Part shown: positions 27,426 through 37,243 of the stretch, one piece after another | How the letters are laid out: each line of letters begins with the position of its first letter | Position numbering within the stretch: position 1 is the stretch's first letter | Assembly: GCA_016194975.1 (NCBI GenBank) | Contig: JACQAM010000003.1 | Coordinates: forward strand, 62,001 to 126,000 | Direction of reading: 5' to 3' | Length of the DNA: 64,000 bases | Source of the DNA: Bacteroidota bacterium | Lineage (GTDB): Bacteria; Bacteroidota; Bacteroidia; Palsa-965 | Notes under the pieces: model-generated | Seen by the model: only the letters and a program-made list of their open reading frames with translations | Told to the model about the DNA's origin: nothing | The model's database searches: none | Made by a program: the position numbers and the translations under genes

Positions 27426-28150
27426 CCGTTCTATTTCCTGAAATATTCAAAAAACAATCGCGCAGAAAAAAACTGGCGGTCCTTATTGATCCGGAAAAAA
27501 CAACTTACCTCGGCGAGATCCTTAATGCGGCCGAAAATTTTCCTCCCGATATTTTTCTGGTGGGCGGTAGTTCTCCGGGAAATAAAAATCTCGATCGGCT
27601 GATCAGCTCCATAAAAAAAAGATCAAATATCCCTGTGCTTATCTTCCCGGGAAATCCGGAGCAAATAAGTGAACATGCAGATGGCCTGTTACTTTTGTCA
27701 GTGATATCCGGAAGAAATCCCGATCTGCTCATTGGGCAACATGTGAAAGCCGCCATGCATCTGAAGAAAACGGCGATAAAAATATTTCCGACGGGATATA
27801 TCCTTATTGAAAGCGGGCGCGAAACATCTGTGAATAAATTCAGCAGTACAAAACCCATCAGCAGGAAAGACAATGCCCTCGCGGTGTCAACCGCTGTAGC
27901 CGGGGAACAACTCGGAATGAAATTCATTTACCTTGAAGCCGGAAGCGGAGCCAGAAATTCCGTTCCTGAAAAAATGATCACAGCAGTCAAAAAAAATATT
28001 TCCATCCCGCTAATCGTTGGCGGAGGAATACGTTCAGCGCCGGAGATGAAAAAAAAATTCGCGGTCGGAGCCGATATTGTCGTCATTGGTAATCATCTGG
28101 AAAATTTTCCGGAATCACTTTCTGAATTTGTAAAAGCTGTCCCGAAATAG
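27422..28150 (+). CDS. Geranylgeranylglyceryl phosphate synthase family protein (GGGPS/PcrB-like)
   Basis: TIM-barrel prenyltransferase that joins a polyprenyl diphosphate to glycerol-1-phosphate, making archaeal-type ether lipid precursors. Visible: VLIDPEKTTYLGEI near the N-terminus, IFLVGGSSPGN, PVLIFPGNPEQIS, AGEQLGMKFIYLEAGSGA, and the phosphate-binding VGGGIRSAPEMKKKFAVGADIVVIGN. 242 residues is normal for group II enzymes, which occur in many Bacteroidota. The glycerol-1-phosphate dehydrogenase that would supply substrate is not in the window. Confidence 0.88.
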   Translation: MTVLFPEIFKKQSRRKKLAVLIDPEKTTYLGEILNAAENFPPDIFLVGGSSPGNKNLDRLISSIKKRSNIPVLIFPGNPEQISEHADGLLLLSVISGRNPDLLIGQHVKAAMHLKKTAIKIFPTGYILIESGRETSVNKFSSTKPISRKDNALAVSTAVAGEQLGMKFIYLEAGSGARNSVPEKMITAVKKNISIPLIVGGGIRSAPEMKKKFAVGADIVVIGNHLENFPESLSEFVKAVPK

Positions 28151-28153
28151 CGC

Positions 28154-28783
28154 ATGAAACTTCTTTTAATTTCTCCATCCAGAACAACTGAAAAAGAGAT
28201 CCAGCAGGTCATCTCTTTCTTCGAACACGGGCTACGCGTTTATCACCTGCGCAAGCCCAATATGAGTACGCGCGAGATGAAAGAATACCTGAAGAAAATT
28301 CCCGCTGCATTCCACAACCGAATCATTATTCACAGTCATCATAAACTTGCATCGCAATTCAATTTAAAAGGAATTCATCTCACGCGCATACACCTGAAAC
28401 GGCGCTTCCGTACCTGGTGGCGCCTGCGCACGTTGCTTCTGAAAAAACCTGGACTGGTGGTCACCACAAGTTTTCATAAGATAGGCAGCGTTTATTCCAA
28501 TGATCAGAATTATCATTATGCATTCCTCGGAACGATCTTCGACAAAGTGAGTGGAAAATATAATGTGGGTTACAGCGAACACAGCCTGCGTGCCGGAATT
28601 GAACGTTCAACTAATCCACTCATTGCGCGCGGGGGAACCGCTCTTGAAAATGTGGCGCTCTGCCGTGATCTTGGATTTTCGGGAATGGTTTTTTACAGCG
28701 GGATATGGAAAGCGGAAGATCCACTTCAGAAATTATGCGCGATCAAGGATAAATTCAGGGAATTGAATATTGAGGAAGACTAA
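28154..28783 (+). CDS. ThiE/TenI-like thiamine-phosphate synthase family protein
   Basis: 209-residue TIM-barrel-like protein starting 3 bp after the GGGPS gene. It shows FEHGLRVYHLRKPNMSTREMKEYLKKI, IIIHSHHKLASQFNLKGIHLTR, TTSFHKIGSV, and a C-terminal NPLIARGGTALENVALCRDLGFSGMVFYSGIW, all in the positions of ThiE/TenI motifs. The usual Asp-Arg substrate residues are partly replaced, so it may be a TenI-like regulator or an enzyme of altered use. Third gene of the operon. Confidence 0.75.
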   Translation: MKLLLISPSRTTEKEIQQVISFFEHGLRVYHLRKPNMSTREMKEYLKKIPAAFHNRIIIHSHHKLASQFNLKGIHLTRIHLKRRFRTWWRLRTLLLKKPGLVVTTSFHKIGSVYSNDQNYHYAFLGTIFDKVSGKYNVGYSEHSLRAGIERSTNPLIARGGTALENVALCRDLGFSGMVFYSGIWKAEDPLQKLCAIKDKFRELNIEED

Positions 28784-28836
28784 AAAATATTTTTTTGTTT
28801 TTTTTATTATTTCAAACTCCTGTTTTTTTTCTGATC

Positions 28837-28873
28837 GCCGGTTGTGTATTAAAACAACCAGTTGTTGACCGGC
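28837..28873. repeat. Compact palindromic structure in intergenic region
   Basis: GCCGGT (28837-28842) pairs with ACCGGC (28868-28873). Inside, AACAAC/GTTGTT or GGTTGT/ACAACC can pair as alternatives. It lies between the ThiE-like gene and the secreted-protein gene, after T-rich tracts. Possible operator or attenuator; no clear terminator U-run follows. Confidence 0.4.
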
Positions 28874-28967
28874 AATGCACTTTGACTTCCTTACACGGGT
28901 TTGGCACAGATTGTGACTTTTATGCGGTAGCTGCATTATGAATGCAACCACCCAAACTCCGAAGCAC

Positions 28968-29852
28968 ATGAAAACCGCTGCACTTTTCATCCCGGCTATT
29001 TTTATTTTCCCTGCTTATTCTTTCGCCCAGAATTCCGGCGTACATGATCCCGGAACAACAGAGAATAATCCCTACCTCTATTGTACAACGTGTGCAGGTT
29101 CCATCTGGAATGATGCAGCGAATGTGAATGAAACGGATAACGATTATTCTACTCTCCAACTGGCGCCTTACCTTAATTGTTTCCAGAGCACGTGCTACTG
29201 GTCGCGCTATCTCTCTTGTTACAATTTCAATTTTTCCATTCCGCAGAATGCGGTCATTGAAGGAATTGAAATGGACATGAATGGATTTTCCTCTTTGAGT
29301 TCAGCCGTTCTCGATTGCACCATCGTGATCCGGAGAAATGCAAATTCTGTTGCCGGAACAAATATGGCTTCGCTGATTTCGTGGAGTACTTCTGATGAAA
29401 CGCGTCATTACGGTGGAAACGGGGAACTCTGGGGATACAACTGGACACCCGCAGAAATAAATGCTCCTGATTTTGGTGTGAATATTAAACTATACAACCC
29501 GACTACTTTTTCTCCGTCGGTAAGTGTCGATCATGTTTCCATGACTGTTACCTATGAAGTTTCTACCGGAATCTATTCACAAACTTCTTCTCCTCATCCG
29601 CTGCGTGTGAATGTGAATACGGCGCAGCAAACTATGAATATGTCGTTCGATATTCCGGATGAAAGCAATGCCGTTCATTTTTATGTTTATGATATGAATG
29701 GCGCAGAAGTTTTTGCTTCGGTTGCGGAAGGTGTGAACGGCGGAACTTACACGGAAAAAGTAAACACGGAAAATCTCAGCCCGGGAATGTACATCTGCAC
29801 CGTAGTGGACGGTGATAAAATTTATTCGGAGAAAACGATCATCGGGAATTGA
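28968..29852 (+). CDS. T9SS-secreted protein with C-terminal sorting domain, first of two tandem paralogs
   Basis: 294 residues from the ATG at 28968 (an upstream in-frame ATG at 28938 would put ten polar residues before the signal peptide). Signal peptide about 1-21 (AYSFAQ), a beta-sandwich-like body with paired cysteines (CTTCAGSIWN; NCFQSTCYWSRYLSC) and a type A sorting domain (YDMNGAEVFASVAEGVNGG ... LSPGMYICTVVDG). The function of the body is not recognised. The next gene is a clear duplicate. Confidence 0.85.
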   Translation: MKTAALFIPAIFIFPAYSFAQNSGVHDPGTTENNPYLYCTTCAGSIWNDAANVNETDNDYSTLQLAPYLNCFQSTCYWSRYLSCYNFNFSIPQNAVIEGIEMDMNGFSSLSSAVLDCTIVIRRNANSVAGTNMASLISWSTSDETRHYGGNGELWGYNWTPAEINAPDFGVNIKLYNPTTFSPSVSVDHVSMTVTYEVSTGIYSQTSSPHPLRVNVNTAQQTMNMSFDIPDESNAVHFYVYDMNGAEVFASVAEGVNGGTYTEKVNTENLSPGMYICTVVDGDKIYSEKTIIGN

Positions 29853-30082
29853 TGTTTGAGTTGGGACGGGATTTTTTCCGTTAAGAGACAGAAAAAATAT
29901 TCTGAATGAATGATCATGCTCTTTCTCCTGCATGGCATCGACCGTTTTTATCACCCCATCGAAATTGAAATAATCAAACGCCGGAACTGTCATAAACTTG
30001 TTTCAGGATTACGTTCATTGACAATAATTATATACCCACTTATTTATCTCTGTAATTTTTTTATTTCTTAAAATCTACCGCT

Positions 30083-30973
30083 ATGAAAACAATTACACCA
30101 ACCCTTATCATCGGAACATTTTTATTGCTGAATGTTCCAGCGTATGCACAAAGTGAAGGACCCATGTATCCTTCTTCGACCGACAACGAACCTTATACTT
30201 ATTGTTCAGCATGCGCCGGCGCTATCTGGAATAATACCAGCAACATCTCGTCGAGTGACGGACAATTTTCGGATGTTCAACTGCAGCCATTTCTCAATTG
30301 TTTCCAGTCTTCCTGTTACCGCTCGCGTTACCTGACGTGTTTTGATTTCGGATTTAATATTCCATGGAATGCGGAAATAAAAGGAATAGAAGTAGATGTA
30401 ACGGGTTTCTGCAATATGGCTTCCGCAGTTCTTGACTGCACAATCGTATTACGGCAAAACAGCGTTTCACTCAGCGGGAACAACCAGTCCAACTATCTCC
30501 CTTGGTCAACCACCAATTCCGAACGCTCGTATGGCGGGCCCAATGAATTATGGGGACTCACCTGGTCACCCGGCGATATTAATTCGCAGGATTTCGGAAC
30601 CTATATTAAAGTTTACAATCCTACTTTGTCCTCACCCATTATCAGTGTCGATTGTGTTTCCATGACGGTGACCTATGCAATGACCACAGGAATTTATTCG
30701 CAGACTTCCTACCCGCGCCCGTTGCGCGTGAGTACAAATCCATTTCTCCATTGCATGAATATTACATTCGATGTTCCGCACGAAAACAATGCGATCCGTT
30801 TTTACGTTTATGATCTGAATGGTGCAGAAATTTTTGCCTCGGTAGTAGAAGGAGCGAACGGTGGAACATTCACACAGAAAGTGAATACAGAAAATTTCGA
30901 ATCCGGCATGTATATCTGCACAGTGATTGACGGAGAAAAAGTTTATTCAGCGAAAACTATTATAGAAAACTGA
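30083..30973 (+). CDS. T9SS-secreted protein with C-terminal sorting domain, second tandem paralog
   Basis: 296 residues with the same plan as the preceding gene: signal peptide (NVPAYAQ), cysteine motifs CSACAGAIWN and NCFQSSCYRSRYLTC, central AVLDCTIVLR, and sorting domain YDLNGAEIFASVVEGANGG ... FESGMYICTVIDGEK. The sorting domains are more alike than the rest. The 230-bp spacer from its paralog shows nothing else recognised, so each copy may have its own promoter. Confidence 0.85.
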   Translation: MKTITPTLIIGTFLLLNVPAYAQSEGPMYPSSTDNEPYTYCSACAGAIWNNTSNISSSDGQFSDVQLQPFLNCFQSSCYRSRYLTCFDFGFNIPWNAEIKGIEVDVTGFCNMASAVLDCTIVLRQNSVSLSGNNQSNYLPWSTTNSERSYGGPNELWGLTWSPGDINSQDFGTYIKVYNPTLSSPIISVDCVSMTVTYAMTTGIYSQTSYPRPLRVSTNPFLHCMNITFDVPHENNAIRFYVYDLNGAEIFASVVEGANGGTFTQKVNTENFESGMYICTVIDGEKVYSAKTIIEN

Positions 30974-31150
30974 CGTATTAGTTGCGATGAGATTTTTGGG
31001 GAAGAAGGAAGTTGGAAGAAGACTGCGTTTTAGTTGTTGAAAAAAAAGAACGAGTCCCTTAATTGAAATAAGTCCATCTTCCATTAAAAAACAAAAAATA
31101 TTTCCCTTAAGAAAAACAAGAAAGGAGGTAATAAACTATTCCGACAAGAA

Positions 31151-31792
31151 TCAACGGTCAGAACAATGGCAGGGTGGAGAAAAATAAATCGTTGTATTCG
31201 GCAGGTATCCACGGATCTTATTCTGCGTTTCATAATTGATGAGGATTACGCGCAGATCAAGTATTTGAAGATTACCGGCAATATCTTTCAGCTCTTCCGG
31301 AAAAACAGAAATGTTATTACTCCACAGATCGAGGTATTTCAGTTTTTTCAATTTCCCGATCTGCGGGGGTATCATGGTCAGTTCATTCTGATTGATGTCG
31401 AGAATAGTGAGATTGGAAAGATCTCCCAATTCGCGTGGAAGCGATTCGATCTTGTTCCTTGAGAGGTGAAGCACTTGTAAATTTTTCAGTTTTGCAAGTG
31501 TGTCGGGAAATTCCTTGATCTTGTTTTTGCTGAGATCAAGATATTGCAGATTAGGAAAACTCCAGATCTCCTTCGGGAATTCGGTATATCCCTGCTTGCG
31601 CAACACGAGCTTTACCACTTTATCCGGTTCCTTCATCGCTTCTGCAAGATCCGTGTAGGCGGTCATCGTATCGAGCGTGAGAGAATCCATAAGCGGGATC
31701 ACCGTTTTCGAAACATCCGCCTGCGCGAATGCGCGCAATGAGAACAAAAGAATAATTGCCGCCGTGAAAAGAATATTTCTGAAAATTCTCAT
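31151..31792 (-). CDS. Secreted leucine-rich-repeat protein
   Basis: 213 residues: signal peptide (about 1-23, LRAFAQ), then about five LRR units of 23 residues (e.g. LQYLDLSKNKIKEFPDTLAKLKN, LQVLHLSRNKIESLPRELGDLSN, LKYLDLWSNNISVFPEELKDIAG). The short tail after the repeats has no sorting domain. LRR arrays usually bind proteins. Its start overlaps the ribF stop by 4 bp, so it is translated from the ribF transcript; a functional link is not evident. Confidence 0.85.
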   Translation of the reverse strand: MRIFRNILFTAAIILLFSLRAFAQADVSKTVIPLMDSLTLDTMTAYTDLAEAMKEPDKVVKLVLRKQGYTEFPKEIWSFPNLQYLDLSKNKIKEFPDTLAKLKNLQVLHLSRNKIESLPRELGDLSNLTILDINQNELTMIPPQIGKLKKLKYLDLWSNNISVFPEELKDIAGNLQILDLRVILINYETQNKIRGYLPNTTIYFSPPCHCSDR

Positions 31793-32712
31793 TGTAATAT
31801 TTCCTTCGCCAGTGCGCGGTCTTTCTCCAATTGAGATTTCAGAGAGGAAAGTCCATCGAATTTTACTTCGTCGCGCATACGTTTTACAAACTCCAAGATA
31901 AGCGTTTCCCCGTAAAGATCTCCATTGAAATCAAAGATATTCACTTCCAGCGTCCGCTCCTTTCCATTCACCGTAGGCCGCATTCCTATATTCATCATTC
32001 CTTTCATTTCTTCTTTCCCGCGTTTTACTTTCACTGCGTAAACACCATCGGCAGGAACAATTTTAAATACATCACTCACGGAAATATTTGCTGTCGGAAA
32101 ATCGATACTTCTTCCCGCCATTCTTCCCTTCACCACTGTTCCTCCCAATTTGTAATCATACCCGAGATATTGTGCAGCGAGTTCCACATTCCCGCTCATC
32201 AACGCGTTCCTGATCTGCGTAGAACTGATATTTATTTTTTGCGACATGATCACCGGTATCTCTTCTACCTCAAATCCATAAATCGCGCCAGAACTTTTCA
32301 ATTGAAAAAAACTTCCCTCCCGGTCTTTACCGAAATGATGATCGTGGCCGATCACTAATTTTTTTGTGTGCAATTTTTTCACGAGAATTTCAGCAATGAA
32401 ATCGTGCGATGTGAGCATGGAAAATTCTCTTGTGAACGGATGAATGATCAGATGGGCGACGCCGGCTTTTTCCAGCAATTCTGTTTTCTCGGCAATCGTA
32501 GTCAGCAGCAATTGTTTTCTCTCCGGGAACAAAACCATTCTTGGGTGAGGAAAAAAAGTTAGCAGGACTGTTTCTCCCCCGCACGCATCCGCCAATACAC
32601 GCATCATGCGTATGATCTCAAGGTGGCCCAGGTGCACTCCGTCGAAAGTTCCGGTGGTCACCACGGCGTTTTTCACTCCGGAGAATTCATCAATGTGATT
32701 GTAGCTTTTCAT
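31789..32712 (-). CDS. ribF: Bifunctional riboflavin kinase / FAD synthetase
   Basis: Makes FMN and FAD from riboflavin. 307 residues. The N-terminal FAD synthetase half shows TGTFDGVHLGHLEIIR (HxGH), FFPHPRMVLFP, GHDHHFGKDREGS and SSTQIRNALMSGNV. The C-terminal riboflavin kinase half shows GRMAGRSIDFPTANISV and the LEVNIFDFNGDLYGETLILEFVKRMRDE segment. A TATCTTTG box lies 8 bp upstream. It is the first gene of a two-gene unit with the LRR protein. Confidence 0.95.
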   Translation of the reverse strand: MKSYNHIDEFSGVKNAVVTTGTFDGVHLGHLEIIRMMRVLADACGGETVLLTFFPHPRMVLFPERKQLLLTTIAEKTELLEKAGVAHLIIHPFTREFSMLTSHDFIAEILVKKLHTKKLVIGHDHHFGKDREGSFFQLKSSGAIYGFEVEEIPVIMSQKINISSTQIRNALMSGNVELAAQYLGYDYKLGGTVVKGRMAGRSIDFPTANISVSDVFKIVPADGVYAVKVKRGKEEMKGMMNIGMRPTVNGKERTLEVNIFDFNGDLYGETLILEFVKRMRDEVKFDGLSSLKSQLEKDRALAKEILQ

Positions 32713-32720
32713 TCAGCGAA

Positions 32721-32728
32721 CAAAGATA
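32721..32728 (-). promoter_or_regulatory. TAnnTTTG promoter box for ribF
   Basis: Minus strand TATCTTTG with 8 bp to the ribF ATG. The transcript would have almost no leader. Confidence 0.6.
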
Positions 32729-32848
32729 ATCATGTGCTTATTTCGCAAGGGGAATTCATTTTACGATTCGCGTGCCGATCATGACAATCATCATATCTCT
32801 TGCAGAATTCTCCAATTTTATCAACAAGCCGGAATCATGAACAACTAA

Positions 32849-34395
<1,547 letters not shown>

Positions 34396-34396
<1 letters not shown>

Positions 34397-34438
34397 TGAT
34401 AAGCGATGAGTTACAAATTCGTACAAATTGCTTATCAC
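34396..34438. repeat. Inverted repeat in the atpD-atpC spacer
   Basis: GTGATAAGC (34396-34404) pairs with GCTTATCAC (34430-34438) across 25 bp. It begins at the atpD stop codon. It is followed by short direct repeats of the type CATAACTC/TTAACTC. It may tune atpC expression relative to atpD or protect the mRNA end. Confidence 0.5.
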
Positions 34439-34456
34439 TCATAACTCTTAACTCAA

Positions 34457-34693
34457 ATGAAACTCGATATCATCACACCTGACAAACAGCTTTTCAGCGG
34501 AGAAGTAAAATCTGTGCAGTTGCCAGGCCTTGCCGGAAAATTCGGAGTACTCAATAAACATGCATCAATGATCTCGTCCCTGAAGAAGGGAAAAATCAAA
34601 GTGGTGGACACACAGTCACAAACTCAATTCTTCGAGATCAACGGTGGGGTTGCTGAAGTTCATAAGAACAAGATCATCATTCTCGCGGAATAA
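34457..34693 (+). CDS. atpC: F0F1 ATP synthase subunit epsilon
   Basis: 78 residues covering only the N-terminal beta-sandwich of epsilon (MKLDIITPDKQLFSGEVKSVQLPGLAGKFGVLNKHASMISSLKKGKI ... INGGVAEVHKNKIIILAE). The C-terminal helical hairpin that inhibits the enzyme in E. coli is absent, as is common in Bacteroidota. It lies 60 bp after atpD and is followed by a terminator. Confidence 0.94.
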   Translation: MKLDIITPDKQLFSGEVKSVQLPGLAGKFGVLNKHASMISSLKKGKIKVVDTQSQTQFFEINGGVAEVHKNKIIILAE

Positions 34694-34704
34694 TTTTATT
34701 TTTC

Positions 34705-34724
34705 AGATGATCTCATCTTTTTTT
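34705..34724 (+). terminator. Intrinsic terminator of atpDC
   Basis: AGATG (34705-34709), loop ATCT, CATCT (34714-34718), then a run of T to 34724. Short but well placed, 12 bp after the atpC stop. Confidence 0.6.
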
Positions 34725-34742
34725 AACAGGAGGCGGGATTTT

Positions 34743-35720
34743 TTATTGATGCGGATCGAATTCATCTTTCCCGTGCTTGTGCTTTTTCTTTGTGGGTGGT
34801 GTTACAGCACAACTTCCTCCTGTGCACGGCGATGAAACAGTGTGAATGATGAGCGGGTGATGAAGATCGGCGCCGAAGCGAATGATCATTCCCGTTTCAA
34901 CTGAAATTCCATCCGGAGTAAATCCAACCGATGAGATCATTTTGAAAACAGAAGTGGTGATACCGCCGCGCACTTCATAGTGCGGAACTTCATGCCGGGA
35001 ATAAGTCACTCCCCCACCTATGCCGACAATACTGTACCAGCGGAACATGGCACCAAGCTGTGCAACATATTCTTTTCCATCATACATCGCGTTGGTCTCC
35101 GCAAGAATATCCCAATTGTACCCGGCCGGAATAATTCCACCGGCAACAATATTATACCCACGATCCCTATTCACATTCGCAGCAGCTCCGTCAGAAGCAA
35201 CATTTTTTTTATTCATGGCAGGAATGTGCTGCACCGCAAAACCGGAATAAAATCCTTTCTGGTTCGTCAGAAAAATTCCTCCATCCAGATCAGCAAAAGA
35301 CATTTTCACAGAATGGGAAACTCCTTCGCCGGAAAATTTCTGCTCCATGTTCACGTACGAGAAACGCATCCCGGCAGAAAAACGCCATTTCTTATTCAGT
35401 TTCTGCTCGTACGCATAACGCAGGCTGTAGCCGTTCGCGCGCGAATCATCACCAACAGCATTCGTGTAACTGATGTCCCACGGCCCGTGTAATTTGTTCG
35501 GCCCGTCACATCCTACAGCAAAAAAATCGCCGTGAATATTTTTATTTCCGGGCATAAAAATAAAACCGGTTGAAAAAAAAGTACTGCCTTTGCAGTATGG
35601 ACAAAGCGATGCAGGATTATAAAAAGAACGCTGGTTGAGTCCAAGGCGGTAGAGATGATCATTGCATGCAAACGAAACGAGCATTGCGAATGAAAAGGCG
35701 AGTGTAAAAAATGTTTTCAT
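34743..35720 (-). CDS. PorP/SprF-like outer-membrane protein
   Basis: 325 residues from the ATG at 35720, which gives a proper signal peptide (MKTFFTLAFSFAMLVSFAC). The body begins RLGLNQRSFYNPASLCPYCKG and carries the PorP/SprF pattern: YEQKLNKKWRFSAGMRFSYVNMEQKF, KMSFADLDGGIFLTNQKGFYSGFAVQHIPAMN, FRWYSIVGIGGGVTYSR. Family members help surface display of SprB-like adhesins or bind peptidoglycan through OmpA-like partners. The C-terminus has an unusual His/Lys-rich tail (KKKHKHGKDEFDPHQ). The frame upstream of 35720 is open but not signal-like. Confidence 0.82.
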   Translation of the reverse strand: MKTFFTLAFSFAMLVSFACNDHLYRLGLNQRSFYNPASLCPYCKGSTFFSTGFIFMPGNKNIHGDFFAVGCDGPNKLHGPWDISYTNAVGDDSRANGYSLRYAYEQKLNKKWRFSAGMRFSYVNMEQKFSGEGVSHSVKMSFADLDGGIFLTNQKGFYSGFAVQHIPAMNKKNVASDGAAANVNRDRGYNIVAGGIIPAGYNWDILAETNAMYDGKEYVAQLGAMFRWYSIVGIGGGVTYSRHEVPHYEVRGGITTSVFKMISSVGFTPDGISVETGMIIRFGADLHHPLIIHTVSSPCTGGSCAVTPPTKKKHKHGKDEFDPHQ

Positions 35721-35842
35721 GTTGCGGGGTTTTGCATTTATAACGTGATCTGGAAAAATAGATACACGCTTATGAGAATCTTTTTCCCTGCCGATTGCTT
35801 TCTCTTCATTGCACCACACGATTTGAGTAATTTTATGCAGTT

Positions 35843-37243
35843 ATGAACGAATATGATATAGCCATTATTGGTGGCGGCCCGGCCGGATCTTCTGCTGCAA
35901 CTTATCTTTCAAAGATGGGTTACAACGTTGCAGTTTTCGAAAAAGAAAAATTCCCGCGCGAGCACGTGGGCGAATCGCTCATTCCTTTTTGTTATTACCG
36001 CCTTAAAGACATGGGCGTGATCGACGAGGTGAGAAAATTTGCAACAAAAAAACCCGGAATAAATTTCATTGACAAGGATGGCAGGCGCGAATCTGTCTGG
36101 TGTTTCGAACGCGTGCTTACCGACGGAGCCGGAATGATCTTTCACACGCCACGTGCTGAGTTCGACAAATGTTTGCTCGATCATTCTGCAAAATGCGGCG
36201 CACATATTTTTGAAGAACATCGCGTGTTTGAAGTGAATCTTGAAAATACAAATGAGGTAACGCTTCGGGCTCAGGATATTTCAGGCGAAGAAAAAATTAT
36301 TCGTGCAAAATTTCTTCTTGATGCCAGCGGACAGTCTTCTTTTCTCGCAAAAAAATTAAACGACAAAACACATTATGCAGGGCTTGATCGTGTAGCTTTT
36401 TACCGCCGCTGGGTGAATAACAAATATGATGATTCTCTCAATGCAGGAATGATCAAGATCGTTTATCTCGGCGGAGAAAAGAAAGGTTGGTTCTGGGTGA
36501 TCCCTATTGGCAGAAATTATCTCAGCATCGGCGTTTCGCTGAATCATGATTATGTGCGTGAGCAGAAAAAAAAGTTTACCGGCGATGACTGGAAAAACAA
36601 ATTGTATGCGCAGGAACTTTCTGAAGCGGTTTGTCTTCATGATATCCTGCGTGATTCAGTTCCTGAGCACGACACACTTACCATCAGCGATTATTCTTAC
36701 TTCGCGAAAAAAAAATACGGAAAGAACTGGGCAATGATCGGCGATGCCGGCGCTTTTCTCGACCCTATTTTTTCCAGCGGATTATTCGTGGCAATGGAAA
36801 CTGCATTCCGTGTTACAAAAGTTGTGGACACGCATCTGAAAAAAGGAATTGACAACGCGCAATTGGAATTCGCAGAAGCGTTCATCGATATTGAAGGAGG
36901 TTACCGGCTCATCGAACAATTCGTTCGTTTATTCTATGATCAGGAGTTGATGAAATTTTCTGATACAGGAAGCAGCGACGATGGTTTTCAGAAATTCCTG
37001 AATGCCTACGATACTTTTCATTACCTGCTTGCCGGAGATTTTTTTTCGCATTGGAAAAAATATTCCGGATTCCTCGACACGCTCACAAAGGAGCGCAATT
37101 TCAACCAGTTCATTCATTATGTGAAATCGCGGGCCGGACAGATCGCGGATAAAGAATATTGCCGCTATTCCTTCGAAGAAATTTACGGACACCTGCCTGA
37201 AAAAAGTACCATTGAGAAACAAAATGAAAAAATATCAAAATGA
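35843..37243 (+). CDS. FAD-dependent oxidoreductase of the tryptophan halogenase / geranylgeranyl reductase superfamily
   Basis: 466 residues. FAD-binding GGGPAGSSAATYLSKMGYNV at 10-29, EHVGESLIPF, and the second nucleotide motif MIGDAGAFLDPIFSSGL. The sequence GWFWVIPIG (about residue 215) fits the WxWxIP motif that marks flavin-dependent halogenases, which blocks mono-oxygenation. The catalytic lysine region cannot be confirmed by eye. It overlaps by 4 bp with a downstream lipoprotein hydrolase. Its substrate is unknown; carrier-bound aryl polyenes or other aromatics are possible. Confidence 0.78.
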   Translation: MNEYDIAIIGGGPAGSSAATYLSKMGYNVAVFEKEKFPREHVGESLIPFCYYRLKDMGVIDEVRKFATKKPGINFIDKDGRRESVWCFERVLTDGAGMIFHTPRAEFDKCLLDHSAKCGAHIFEEHRVFEVNLENTNEVTLRAQDISGEEKIIRAKFLLDASGQSSFLAKKLNDKTHYAGLDRVAFYRRWVNNKYDDSLNAGMIKIVYLGGEKKGWFWVIPIGRNYLSIGVSLNHDYVREQKKKFTGDDWKNKLYAQELSEAVCLHDILRDSVPEHDTLTISDYSYFAKKKYGKNWAMIGDAGAFLDPIFSSGLFVAMETAFRVTKVVDTHLKKGIDNAQLEFAEAFIDIEGGYRLIEQFVRLFYDQELMKFSDTGSSDDGFQKFLNAYDTFHYLLAGDFFSHWKKYSGFLDTLTKERNFNQFIHYVKSRAGQIADKEYCRYSFEEIYGHLPEKSTIEKQNEKISK

